Shown here: in pieces, positions 1 to 7,351 of the stretch | Numbering within the stretch: position 1 is the stretch's first letter | Layout of the letters: each line of letters opens with the position of its first letter | Assembly (NCBI GenBank): GCA_050486545.1 | Contig: JBJHDM010000022.1 | Coordinates: 1-49,750 of the forward strand | Direction of reading: 5' to 3' | From: DAOMNN01 sp050486545 | Lineage (GTDB): Bacteria > Pseudomonadota > Gammaproteobacteria > Burkholderiales > Rhodocyclaceae | Length of the DNA stretch: 49,750 nt | The notes under the pieces: generated by a model | Databases searched by the model: none | Told to the model about the DNA's origin: nothing | Seen by the model: the letters and a program-made list of their open reading frames with translations, nothing else | Made by a program: the position numbers and the translations under genes

Positions 1-976
1 CCGGACTTCCCAGGCGTGCATCCCGGGCCTCCGCACAGCTCATCTGCATGACCGCGAGCGCCTCGAAACCGCCGCCCGGAGAAGGTGCGGCGTTCACGAT
101 CTTGCCTGCCGACTGCTCGCCGAACTCGGGTGTGAACAGATCCGTGCCTGCGACGGGCGGGGTGTCTCCCGCGATCTGGACGCGGTACATGCGTTTCTTG
201 AGCTTGCCCAGGTACTGGGTGCGTGCCACGATTTCCTGTCCGGGATAACAGCCCTTGTGGAAGCTTACGCCGCCGATGAGTTCGTAGTTGAGCATCTGGG
301 CAACGAACTCTTCCTGGGTCGGTGCGGTGATCAGCGGGACGCCGGCGCGGATCATCGCAAGCTGCCAGCTCGAGGTGCCGGCCCGGGCCGCACCGGACTC
401 GACCAGCTGGGCGAACATCCGGGGCGCGTCGGTGGCGGGCACGGCGAGAACGAAGCTCGTCGCGTTCAGCCGGATGCAGGTCGCCGCCGAAGGGTGCGTC
501 AGGTGCATGTCGTCGGTGGGGGCGGTCAGACCCGCCCGTTCCAGCACGCTTGCCGCCTGCGTTCCGGCCAGTCCGATGAGCGCCGTCTCCGCGGTGCCCT
601 CGGTGACTTTGACCTTGCTGCGCAGCACGTACATCGACAGCTTCTTGAGCATTGCCGGTTCGATGTCGGCGGACAGGGCCAGCCGGTGACCGTCCGGCTC
701 CGGCCATATCAGCAGGCTGGCAAGCATGCGCCCCTTCGGCGAGTTCAGGCTGTTCCACTGCGCGGCGTTTGCCGGCAGATTCTTGACGTCGTTCGAGACA
801 AGGTTGTGCAAAAACGTCGCCGAATCGTCTCCCGTACTGCGAATGAGGCCAAGATGGACCAGCGGCACCGCGATCGCGTCGGCAGCCACCGGGTCCGGCG
901 AGTCGGCAAAGGCGATCGAACCGGTTTCCAGGTCGGCGCCTTCGCGGGCGAGGAAGTCAGTCCAGGCAGAGTTCAT
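1..976 (-). CDS. ygfZ: Folate-binding YgfZ family protein (Fe-S cluster repair/assembly), C-terminus cut by the window
   Basis: YgfZ is a folate-dependent protein of the GcvT fold that supports assembly or repair of certain Fe-S enzymes in the cytoplasm. The reading frame starts at the ATG at 976 and stays open for 325 codons to base 2, so the 3' end lies outside the window. The family signature KGCYPGQE is present, with its cysteine at about residue 243 (codon 248-250). The N-terminal part contains a family-like stretch FLHNLVSNDV. It is transcribed divergently from mltG across about 160 bases, and a perfect TATAAT lies upstream on its strand at 1010-1015. The family call is secure because of the signature; only the extreme C-terminus cannot be seen. 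Confidence 0.9.
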   Translation of the reverse strand, partial: MNSAWTDFLAREGADLETGSIAFADSPDPVAADAIAVPLVHLGLIRSTGDDSATFLHNLVSNDVKNLPANAAQWNSLNSPKGRMLASLLIWPEPDGHRLALSADIEPAMLKKLSMYVLRSKVKVTEGTAETALIGLAGTQAASVLERAGLTAPTDDMHLTHPSAATCIRLNATSFVLAVPATDAPRMFAQLVESGAARAGTSSWQLAMIRAGVPLITAPTQEEFVAQMLNYELIGGVSFHKGCYPGQEIVARTQYLGKLKKRMYRVQIAGDTPPVAGTDLFTPEFGEQSAGKIVNAAPSPGGGFEALAVMQMSCAEARDARLGSP

Positions 977-1009
977 GTTCGGGTCTCGGGTCGGGAAATG
1001 CGATGAAGT

Positions 1010-1015
1010 ATTATA
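1010..1015 (-). promoter_or_regulatory. Candidate -10 box for ygfZ
   Basis: A perfect TATAAT reads on the minus strand at 1015-1010, about 34 bases before the ygfZ start codon. No good -35 hexamer is visible 16-18 bases upstream, so this is only a -10 match in the right place and orientation. Confidence 0.35.
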
Positions 1016-1134
1016 GGGCCGTGTGCGACCGTCGGTCCTCCCCGATGTGATCGGGGTCTTTCGGTCGCAAGGTTCTCCCGTGTCGCGCGAGGGAAAGCCG
1101 GCCGACCCGACGAAACTTTCCGAATCCGTCTTCG

Positions 1135-2136
1135 ATGATTGCATTCCTGTTCCGATCCGTCCTGTTTCTCGTCGTCCTCGCCGCGGGGGGCGCTGCCGCC
1201 GGATGGTGGGCCGCGAACCGGCCGCTGCCGATGGACGCGCCGCTGATCGACGTGACCGTGCAGCGGGGCCACAACATGCGGCAGGCCGCTCGAAGCATTG
1301 CCGAAGCCGGCGTCGGCGTGCATCCCGAACTGCTGTACTGGATCGCGCGGATCGACGGCAAGGCCGACCGTATCGTGGCCGGCAGCTATGAGCTTCGGGA
1401 AGGCATGAGTGCGCTCGATGTGATCTCCAAGCTCTATCGCGGCGACGTCACGCTTGCCGAGTTGCTGCTCGTGGAAGGTTGGAATTTTCGCCAGGTGCGG
1501 GCGGCGATCGAGTCCCATCCCTACCTTTCGAAGGATACTGAAGGCCTGTCCGATGCGGAGTTGCTCGAACGGATCGGTGCGACCGAAGGCCATCCGGAAG
1601 GACTGTTCTTCCCCGATACCTACCGGTTCGACCGCCATTCCAGCGCCTTGGCGGTGTTCCGGCTCGCGTACGAGGCAATGCAACGCCAGCTCGAATCGGC
1701 CTGGGCGGCGCGCGATCCGGACCTGCCGCTCGAATCGCCCTATGAAGCGCTGATTCTCGCCTCCATCATCGAGAAGGAGACCGGCCGTGCCGAGGAGCGT
1801 GCGCTCGTCGCCTCGGTGTTCGCAAACCGTTTGCGCATCGGCATGCGGCTGCAAACGGATCCGACGGTGATCTACGGGTTCGGCGAATCGTTCGAGGGCC
1901 GTCTGCGCAGGCACCATCTCCAGACCGATCACGACTACAACACCTACACGCGTGCCGGCCTGCCGCCGACGCCGATCGCGATGCCCGGGCGCGACGCCCT
2001 GCTGGCGGCGGTGCGCCCGGAGGCGACCGAGTATTTCTACTTCGTGGCGCGCGGCGATGGCACCAGCCAGTTCTCGCGCAATCTTGCCGACCACAACCGT
2101 GCGGTCAACCGTTACCAGAGAGGGAGAGGCAGTTGA
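1135..2136 (+). CDS. mltG: Endolytic transglycosylase MltG (YceG family)
   Basis: MltG is an inner-membrane lytic transglycosylase that cleaves nascent peptidoglycan strands and so ends glycan polymerisation. The 333-residue product begins with a single membrane anchor (about residues 5-25, LFRSVLFLVVLAAGGAAAG) followed by a periplasmic part. A LysM-like region lies near residues 40-110, and the YceG catalytic motif ASIIEKETGRAEER carries the expected glutamate near residue 213. Downstream motifs LQTDPTVIYG and YNTY are also typical. No strong Shine-Dalgarno is visible before the ATG. The stop codon overlaps the TTG start of tmk (TTGA), which implies translational coupling. The mltG-tmk-holB order is common in proteobacteria. 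Confidence 0.95.
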   Translation: MIAFLFRSVLFLVVLAAGGAAAGWWAANRPLPMDAPLIDVTVQRGHNMRQAARSIAEAGVGVHPELLYWIARIDGKADRIVAGSYELREGMSALDVISKLYRGDVTLAELLLVEGWNFRQVRAAIESHPYLSKDTEGLSDAELLERIGATEGHPEGLFFPDTYRFDRHSSALAVFRLAYEAMQRQLESAWAARDPDLPLESPYEALILASIIEKETGRAEERALVASVFANRLRIGMRLQTDPTVIYGFGESFEGRLRRHHLQTDHDYNTYTRAGLPPTPIAMPGRDALLAAVRPEATEYFYFVARGDGTSQFSRNLADHNRAVNRYQRGRGS

Positions 2137-2765
2137 GACCGACGTCGCGCACGGGGCGGTTCATCACGTTCGAAGGAATCGATGGTGCCGGAAAGAGCAG
2201 CCAGATCTCTGCGCTGGTGGCGTTGCTGCAGGAACTGGGGGTCGCCGTCGAACAGACCCGCGAGCCGGGCGGCACGGCCCTTGGAGAGCGCCTGCGCGAG
2301 ATCCTGCTCCACGAAACGATGCACCTGGAAACGGAGGCGATGCTCATGTTCGCGGCGCGTCGCGAGCACCTGGCCGCGAGGATTCTCCCCGCGCTCGAAG
2401 CCGGGCGCTGGGTCGTCTGCGATCGGTTCTCGGATGCGACCTACGCCTACCAGGTTGGAGGACGGGGGCTCGATCCCCGCCGGTTCGAGGCCCTGGAGGC
2501 CTGGGTCCACCCGGGATTCCAGCCCGACCTGACCCTGGTGTTCGATCTCGATCCCTCCGTGGCGGCTTCGCGTCTTGCCGGAACCGGCCAGGCACCGGAC
2601 CGGTTCGAACGCGAGCAGCGGGACTTCTTCGAGCGCGTTCGTGCCGCCTACCTGGAGCGCGCTGGAATGGCGCCGGAGCGCATCCACGTGATTGCCGCCG
2701 ATCGTCCCCAGGCGTCGATCCGGAAGGAGATCGAAGCGGTCGTGCGGGAGCGCTGGTTCGCATGA
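2133..2765 (+). CDS. tmk: Thymidylate kinase
   Basis: Tmk phosphorylates dTMP to dTDP in the cytoplasm for DNA synthesis. The 210-residue protein has the P-loop GIDGAGKS (residues 15-22) after the usual FITFE strand, the DRF motif in CDRFSDATYAYQ, and a C-terminal region of normal length. I chose the TTG at 2133 because a purine-rich Shine-Dalgarno (GGGAGAGG) stands directly before it and it gives a normal N-terminus. It overlaps the mltG stop by four bases at the start and shares ATGA with holB at the end, so the three genes form a tightly coupled unit. Confidence 0.95.
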   Translation: MRPTSRTGRFITFEGIDGAGKSSQISALVALLQELGVAVEQTREPGGTALGERLREILLHETMHLETEAMLMFAARREHLAARILPALEAGRWVVCDRFSDATYAYQVGGRGLDPRRFEALEAWVHPGFQPDLTLVFDLDPSVAASRLAGTGQAPDRFEREQRDFFERVRAAYLERAGMAPERIHVIAADRPQASIRKEIEAVVRERWFA

Positions 2766-3811
2766 TCCATCCCTGGCTCACCGAACTGTGGAATCGTCTC
2801 GTCGAGGTCGGTGATCGGCTTCCGCATGCGTTGCTGCTCACCGGTCCTTCCGGCCTCGGCAAGCGCGAGCTGGCCGAAGCGCTGGCTGCGCGACTGTTGT
2901 GCGGCCAGCCCGACCCGGTGAGTGGGCAAGCCTGCGACCGCTGCCCGACCTGCCAGTTGCGGCTTTCCGGAAACCATCCCGATCTGGTCCGGCTGGTGCC
3001 GGCGGTCGACGCCGCGGCCGAGGAGGGCGAGTCCGGGGGCGCGGAACCTGCCGGAAAAGCGAAGTCCGCACAGATCGTGATCGAGCAGGTCCGGTCCTTG
3101 CAGCAGGCCCTGGGCGTGACCGGCCACCAGAGCAGCCGCCGCGCGGTCGTGGTGGACCCCGCGGACGCGATGAACGTGTACACCGCCAACGCGCTGTTGA
3201 AGCTGCTCGAGGAACCGCCGGAGGGATGTGTCTTCATCCTGGTGAGTTCGTCTCCACGGCGCCTGCTGCCCACCCTGCGCAGCCGCTGCCAGCAATGGAC
3301 CGTCACGCGGCCCGGATCGGACCGGGTCGATGCCTGGCTCGATGGCCGAAGCCGGGAGTTGGCACCGCTTCTGGCGGTCAGTGGAGGCATGCCGCTCGCT
3401 GCCGAACGACTTGCCGGAATGGGGGGCGGGGCCTTGCTGGCCCGGTTCGTCGGCGACATCGTGCAGCTTCCGGATGCCGACCCGCTCGTGCTGGCAGGAC
3501 GATGGGAAGCCTGGCTGAAATCGAAGGAGGCCCTGGCGGCCGGCTTCGGCATGGTCGAACTCGTCGGCTGGATGCAGCGCTGGGTGACCGATCTCGCGTC
3601 GGCGCGCCTGGGCGGCCGGATTCGCTATTTCCCGGGCCAGGAAGCGGCGCTGTGCGCCTTGGCCGCACGTTCGACGGTTGCCGCGGTATCGAACTGCTAC
3701 AATGATTTTTCGAGGATCCGTCGGGTCGCCCAGCATCCGCTGAACGCCCGGCTGATGTTGGAAGACATGCTGTTGCGCTACGTGCGCGTCCTGACCAGGC
3801 ACCGACCATGA
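2762..3811 (+). CDS. holB: DNA polymerase III subunit delta prime
   Basis: HolB is the delta-prime subunit of the clamp loader that places the beta clamp on DNA. The 349-residue protein has a P-loop-like GPSGLGK (28-34) and a four-cysteine zinc site (C47, C58, C61, C64), followed by the SRC-like region around LLKLLEEPPEG and the SSSPRRLLPTLRSRCQ segment typical of the family. Residues of about 82-103 are an alanine/glutamate/glycine-rich insertion of low complexity. It overlaps tmk by ATGA and pilZ by ATGA, so it is mid-operon. Confidence 0.95.
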   Translation: MIHPWLTELWNRLVEVGDRLPHALLLTGPSGLGKRELAEALAARLLCGQPDPVSGQACDRCPTCQLRLSGNHPDLVRLVPAVDAAAEEGESGGAEPAGKAKSAQIVIEQVRSLQQALGVTGHQSSRRAVVVDPADAMNVYTANALLKLLEEPPEGCVFILVSSSPRRLLPTLRSRCQQWTVTRPGSDRVDAWLDGRSRELAPLLAVSGGMPLAAERLAGMGGGALLARFVGDIVQLPDADPLVLAGRWEAWLKSKEALAAGFGMVELVGWMQRWVTDLASARLGGRIRYFPGQEAALCALAARSTVAAVSNCYNDFSRIRRVAQHPLNARLMLEDMLLRYVRVLTRHRP

Positions 3812-4173
3812 GCGAACCCGCAAAATCCGGCGTGCATCGCCCCAGCGTGCTGTCGCTGAACATCAACTCGAAGTCCGCCCTGTATGCGGCCTACATGCCG
3901 TTTCTGGTCAATGGCGGCATCTTCGTGCCGACCCCGAAGAAGTACTCGATCGGGGACGAGGTATTCATGCTGCTGCAACTGATGGACGATCCGACCAAGC
4001 ACCCGGTCGCGGCCACGGTGGCATGGGTCACGCCCCACGGTGCGCAGGGTGGCAAGACCGAGGGGATCGGGCTGCACTTCAGTTCCGACGATGCGGGCAA
4101 GAGCTTGCGCAGCCGCATCGAGACGATCCTGGCCGGCCTGCTCAGCTCGAATCGCCCGACGCACACGCTCTGA
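3808..4173 (+). CDS. pilZ: PilZ-domain protein of the type IV pilus PilZ group
   Basis: This 121-residue single-domain PilZ protein is encoded in the position where type IV pilus PilZ is found in many proteobacteria, directly after holB. The fold shows in the strands LSLNI, GGIFVPTP, DEVFMLLQLMDD, AATVAWVTP and GIGLHF. The RxxxR and (D/N)xSxxG motifs needed for cyclic-di-GMP binding are not evident, which matches the PilZ founder group that works through protein contacts (known partners elsewhere are PilB and FimX) rather than by binding the nucleotide. The start overlaps holB by ATGA. No other pilus gene is in the window. Confidence 0.88.
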   Translation: MSEPAKSGVHRPSVLSLNINSKSALYAAYMPFLVNGGIFVPTPKKYSIGDEVFMLLQLMDDPTKHPVAATVAWVTPHGAQGGKTEGIGLHFSSDDAGKSLRSRIETILAGLLSSNRPTHTL

Positions 4174-4188
4174 CCGTCCGGACGTTCC

Positions 4189-4962
4189 ATGTTCGTCGAC
4201 TCGCATTGCCATCTCGATTTTCCGCAGCTCCTCGAACGCGAATCCGCCATCGTCGAGGCCATGGCCGCCAATCGGGTGGGGCACGTCCTGTGCGTGAATG
4301 TTCGAATCGAGGATTTTCCGCGGGTGCTCGCCCTGGCCGACCGTCATGAGGGGTTCTTCGCATCGGTCGGGGTCCATCCCGACGGTGCGGAGGTCGAGGA
4401 GCCGGACGTCGAGCGGCTGCTCGCGCTGGCCGACCATCCCAAGGTGGTGGCGATCGGCGAGACCGGCCTCGATTACTACTGGCACAAGGATGCGCCCGAG
4501 TGGCAGCGGGAGCGCTTTCGTACGCATATCCGCGCAGCCCGTCGTTGCGGCAAACCGCTGATCGTTCACACCCGCGCAGCCGCGGAAGACACGCTGCGGC
4601 TGATGCGCGAGGAAGGCGCGGGGGAGGCCGGCGGCGTCATGCACTGTTTCACCGAGTCGCGCGAGGTCGCGCAAGCGGCGCTCGATCTCGGGTTCTACAT
4701 TTCGTTCTCGGGAATCGTCACCTTCCGGAACGCCGTCGACCTCAAGGCCGTGGCACGGTACGTGCCGCTGGACCGCCTGTTGATCGAGACCGACGCACCG
4801 TACCTGGCGCCGGTGCCGCATCGAGGCAAGACCAACGAGCCCGCCTGGGTGGTGCATGTGGCCGAAGAGATCGCACGCCTGCGCGGTGAAACTCTGGAAT
4901 GCATCGAACGGTCCACCACCGATAATTTCTTCCGACTGTTCCGCCATGCAAAGACACACTGA
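4189..4962 (+). CDS. tatD: TatD family metal-dependent hydrolase/DNase
   Basis: TatD-family enzymes are cytoplasmic metal-dependent nucleases with an amidohydrolase TIM barrel. The 257-residue protein starts MFVDSHCHLDFP, giving the HxH metal pair at residues 6 and 8. It continues with AIGETGLDYYW (the metal-ligand glutamate), PLIVHTRAA, GVMHCFTES and LIETDAPYLAPVP. It lies 15 bases after pilZ and overlaps the ankyrin-protein gene by 17 bases. This position after holB-pilZ fits the YcfH-like subgroup. The exact substrate (3'-5' exonuclease or D-tyrosyl-type hydrolysis) cannot be read from the sequence. Confidence 0.92.
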   Translation: MFVDSHCHLDFPQLLERESAIVEAMAANRVGHVLCVNVRIEDFPRVLALADRHEGFFASVGVHPDGAEVEEPDVERLLALADHPKVVAIGETGLDYYWHKDAPEWQRERFRTHIRAARRCGKPLIVHTRAAAEDTLRLMREEGAGEAGGVMHCFTESREVAQAALDLGFYISFSGIVTFRNAVDLKAVARYVPLDRLLIETDAPYLAPVPHRGKTNEPAWVVHVAEEIARLRGETLECIERSTTDNFFRLFRHAKTH

Positions 4963-5632
4963 CCCGACACGGATCTTCCGGCTGATCCTTGCACTCCTCC
5001 TGTTCGGCCTGTCGACCCTTGCGGTCGCGGACAGTTATACGGATTCGCTGAATGCTGCCCGGGTGGGCGATACCCGGCAGTTGGTCGAACTGCTCAACCG
5101 CGGCATCGATCCGGACACGGTCGACGAGCACGGCAATACCTTGCTCATCATTGCCGCGCACCAGGGACATACGGCCACGGTTTCAGCGTTGCTGCAGTAT
5201 CGTGCCAGCCCGTCGCGGCGCAATCTGTCCGGAGATTCGGCCCTGATGCTGGCCGTGCTGCGCGGCCACGGGGAGATCGTCGACCTCCTGCTCGATGCGG
5301 GGGCCCCGTTCAACCACGATGGCTGGACGCCGTTGATGTATGCGGCCTTCGAAGGGCACCTCGAACTCCTCGAGCGCTTGCTGGCGCGCGGTGCGGATCC
5401 GAACCTGCTGGCCCCGAACGATGCCAATGCGCTGATGTTCGCGGCACGCAACGGACATATCGCCGTGGTCCGGCGCCTGCTGGAGACCGACATCGACCTG
5501 GAGCAGGCGAGCGACCGCGGCTATACAGCCGAAACCTGGGCGCTGTCCAACGCCAATACGAATATCGCCGAGCTGATCCAGGCCGAGCGCGTACGCCGAG
5601 CGGGGGGAACCCTGAGAATCGAGATCAATTGA
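4946..5632 (+). CDS. Secreted ankyrin-repeat protein
   Basis: The product is a 228-residue protein with an N-terminal signal peptide (hydrophobic core FRLILALLLFGLSTLAVA, probable cleavage after about residue 28), so it acts outside the cytoplasm, probably in the periplasm. The mature part is five to six ankyrin repeats, seen in repeated units such as GNTLLIIAAHQGHTATV, GDSALMLAVLRGHGEIV, GWTPLMYAAFEGHLELL and DANALMFAARNGHIAVV. I chose the ATG at 4946, inside the end of tatD, because it gives the signal peptide directly; a longer in-frame version would bury it. Ankyrin repeats mediate protein contacts; the partner is not known. It ends the mltG operon. Confidence 0.85.
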   Translation: MQRHTDPTRIFRLILALLLFGLSTLAVADSYTDSLNAARVGDTRQLVELLNRGIDPDTVDEHGNTLLIIAAHQGHTATVSALLQYRASPSRRNLSGDSALMLAVLRGHGEIVDLLLDAGAPFNHDGWTPLMYAAFEGHLELLERLLARGADPNLLAPNDANALMFAARNGHIAVVRRLLETDIDLEQASDRGYTAETWALSNANTNIAELIQAERVRRAGGTLRIEIN

Positions 5633-5686
5633 ATCGGATGCGTCGTCGAAAGGCCCCTGCGGGCCCGTCGTCCAATGTGGACGGAA

Positions 5687-5839
5687 TGCAACAAAATGGT
5701 GCATAGACGACGAAAGGTCGCTCAAAAACGCTTCAAGATGGTGCGTCAACAAAGATTTGATGGTCCAACGTGGTGCATAGGGCAGAGAAGCCAAAAAACA
5801 CGCACCATTTTTTTGCATTTTCTGCACGAAAGCAGTGCA
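5687..5839. promoter_or_regulatory. Array of five NtrC-like palindromic sites upstream of gdhA
   Basis: Five 17-base sites resemble the NtrC consensus TGCACCAAAATGGTGCA. They start at 5687 (TGCAACAAAATGGTGCA, 16 of 17 matching), 5729 (12 of 17), 5761 (TGGTCCAACGTGGTGCA, 13 of 17), 5801 (CGCACCATTTTTTTGCA, 11 of the 14 arm positions) and 5823 (TGCACGAAAGCAGTGCA, 13 of 17). Start-to-start distances are 42, 32, 40 and 22 bases, close to four, three, four and two helical turns. The downstream sites overlap the candidate sigma-70 promoter at 5813-5841, so a bound regulator could repress as well as activate. I found no convincing -24/-12 sigma-54 promoter before gdhA. The motif matches are direct; NtrC as the binder is inference. 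Confidence 0.6.
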
Positions 5840-5841
5840 AT
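5813..5841 (+). promoter_or_regulatory. Candidate sigma-70 promoter of gdhA
   Basis: TTGCAT at 5813-5818 and TGCAAT at 5836-5841 are separated by 17 bases. The match to consensus is modest, but the surrounding block (about 5795-5890) is the most AT-rich part of this intergenic region. A strong Shine-Dalgarno (AGGAGGAAG, 5911-5919) precedes the gdhA start. Confidence 0.4.
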
Positions 5842-5929
5842 CGACGGAAAAATTCGCGAAAATCGACCGGTTTCCCGCAAAAAAGGCGGGGTTTCGGTTG
5901 TTCATTCGTGAGGAGGAAGTTCCGTCATC

Positions 5930-7273
5930 ATGCGCTACAAGTCCCTTGAAGAGTTTCTCGGCAACGTCGCCGAGCGCAACCCCGGCCAACCCGAATTCCT
6001 CCAGGCGGTGGAAGAGGTCATGGAGAGCCTGTGGCCCTTCATTTCCGAGAACCCCCGTTATGCCGAGCACGGCGTTCTGGATCGTCTCGTCGAACCCGAG
6101 CGCATCATCCAGTTCCGTGTTTCGTGGCTCGACGACAGTGGTGAGGTCCACGTCAATCGCGGCTACCGGATCCAGCACAGCTCTGCGATCGGCCCCTACA
6201 AGGGGGGCATGCGTTTCCACCCCTCGGTCAATCAATCGGTCCTGAAGTTCCTCGCCTTCGAACAGACTTTCAAGAATGCCCTGACCACGTTGCCCATGGG
6301 CGGCGGAAAGGGGGGGTCGGACTTCGATCCCAAAGGCAAGAGCCCGCGTGAAGTCATGCGGTTCTGCCAGTCGTTCATCACCGAACTGTACCGTCACATC
6401 GGTTCCGATACCGACGTTCCCGCCGGCGACATCGGCGTGGGCGGCCGCGAAGTCGGCTTCATGGCCGGCATGATGAAAAAGCTCTCGAACAAGTCGAGCT
6501 GCGTGTTCACCGGCAAGGGCATGAGCTTCGGCGGTTCGCTGATCCGCCCCGAAGCGACCGGCTACGGCACGGTGTATTTCGCCGAGGAGATGCTCAAGCA
6601 CGCAGGCCGTTCGATGAAGGGCATGCGCATTGCGGTCTCGGGGTCGGGCAACGTCGCCCAATACACGATCGAGAAGGCGATGGAACTCGGTGCCAAGTGC
6701 GTAACCTGCTCGGATTCGAGCGGCACGGTGATCGACGAGGACGGCTTCACCCCCGAAAAGCTGGCGGTGCTGATGGACGTGAAGAACGTGCATTACGGCC
6801 GCGTGAGCGAGTACGCCGAGCGCATGGGGCTGCCGTTCGAGGCGGGCAAGCGTCCGTGGAGCGTGCCGGTCGACATCGCCCTGCCGGGTGCGACGCAGAA
6901 CGAACTCGACGGCGACGATGCCCGCATCCTGGTGAAGAACGGTGTCGTGTGCGTTGCCGAGGGGGCCAACATGCCCTGCAATGCCGAAGCGGTGCGCGTG
7001 TTCGAGGAGAACGGTGTCCTCTACGCGCCGGGCAAGGCCAGCAATGCCGGCGGTGTCGCAACGTCCGGCCTGGAAATGAGCCAGAACGCGATGCGGATGT
7101 CGTGGACCCGCGAGGAAGTCGACGGCCGCCTGCTCGAGATCATGCAGGGCATCCACCGCATGTGCCTCGAGTACGGCACGCGTCCGGACGGCTCGGTCAA
7201 CTACTCGGACGGCGCGAACATCGCCGGCTTCGTGAAGGTTGCCGATGCGATGCTGGCACAGGGCGTGATCTGA
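5930..7273 (+). CDS. gdhA: NADP-specific glutamate dehydrogenase
   Basis: GdhA aminates 2-oxoglutarate with ammonium and NADPH to give glutamate, the low-affinity ammonium assimilation route used when nitrogen is plentiful. The 447-residue length equals the classical hexameric bacterial enzyme. The substrate region PYKGGMRFHPSVNQS is present with the catalytic-lysine segment LPMGGGKGGSDFDPKGKS, then PAGDIGVGGREVGF, the Rossmann motif VSGSGNVAQY and the C-terminal NAGGVATSGLEMSQN. An ideal Shine-Dalgarno lies 10 bases before the ATG. The gene stands alone between its regulatory region and a bidirectional terminator. The NADP preference is inferred from the family branch. Confidence 0.96.
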   Translation: MRYKSLEEFLGNVAERNPGQPEFLQAVEEVMESLWPFISENPRYAEHGVLDRLVEPERIIQFRVSWLDDSGEVHVNRGYRIQHSSAIGPYKGGMRFHPSVNQSVLKFLAFEQTFKNALTTLPMGGGKGGSDFDPKGKSPREVMRFCQSFITELYRHIGSDTDVPAGDIGVGGREVGFMAGMMKKLSNKSSCVFTGKGMSFGGSLIRPEATGYGTVYFAEEMLKHAGRSMKGMRIAVSGSGNVAQYTIEKAMELGAKCVTCSDSSGTVIDEDGFTPEKLAVLMDVKNVHYGRVSEYAERMGLPFEAGKRPWSVPVDIALPGATQNELDGDDARILVKNGVVCVAEGANMPCNAEAVRVFEENGVLYAPGKASNAGGVATSGLEMSQNAMRMSWTREEVDGRLLEIMQGIHRMCLEYGTRPDGSVNYSDGANIAGFVKVADAMLAQGVI

Positions 7274-7310
7274 TCCCGGTGGCGGGTGGCGCGAGCCGCC
7301 CGCGTTTGCG

Positions 7311-7351
7311 GAAACAGAAACGGCGCGGTGACCCCGCGCCGTTTCTGTTTC
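7311..7351. terminator. Bidirectional terminator between gdhA and the convergent GGDEF/EAL gene
   Basis: A perfect 18-base-pair stem (7311-7328 with 7334-7351) encloses a 5-base loop. The stem has a GC core with A-rich and T-rich outer flanks (AAACAGAAA on one side, TTTCTGTTT on the other), so it can work as an intrinsic terminator on both strands. Its right arm ends at the last base of the convergent gene's stop codon. Confidence 0.85.

Noticed and set aside
5840..5929. A sigma-54 (-24/-12) promoter before gdhA
   Set aside because: The best GG-N10-GC-like match (GG at 5888, TTGTT at 5898) has a wrong -12 base and would put the transcript start at the Shine-Dalgarno.
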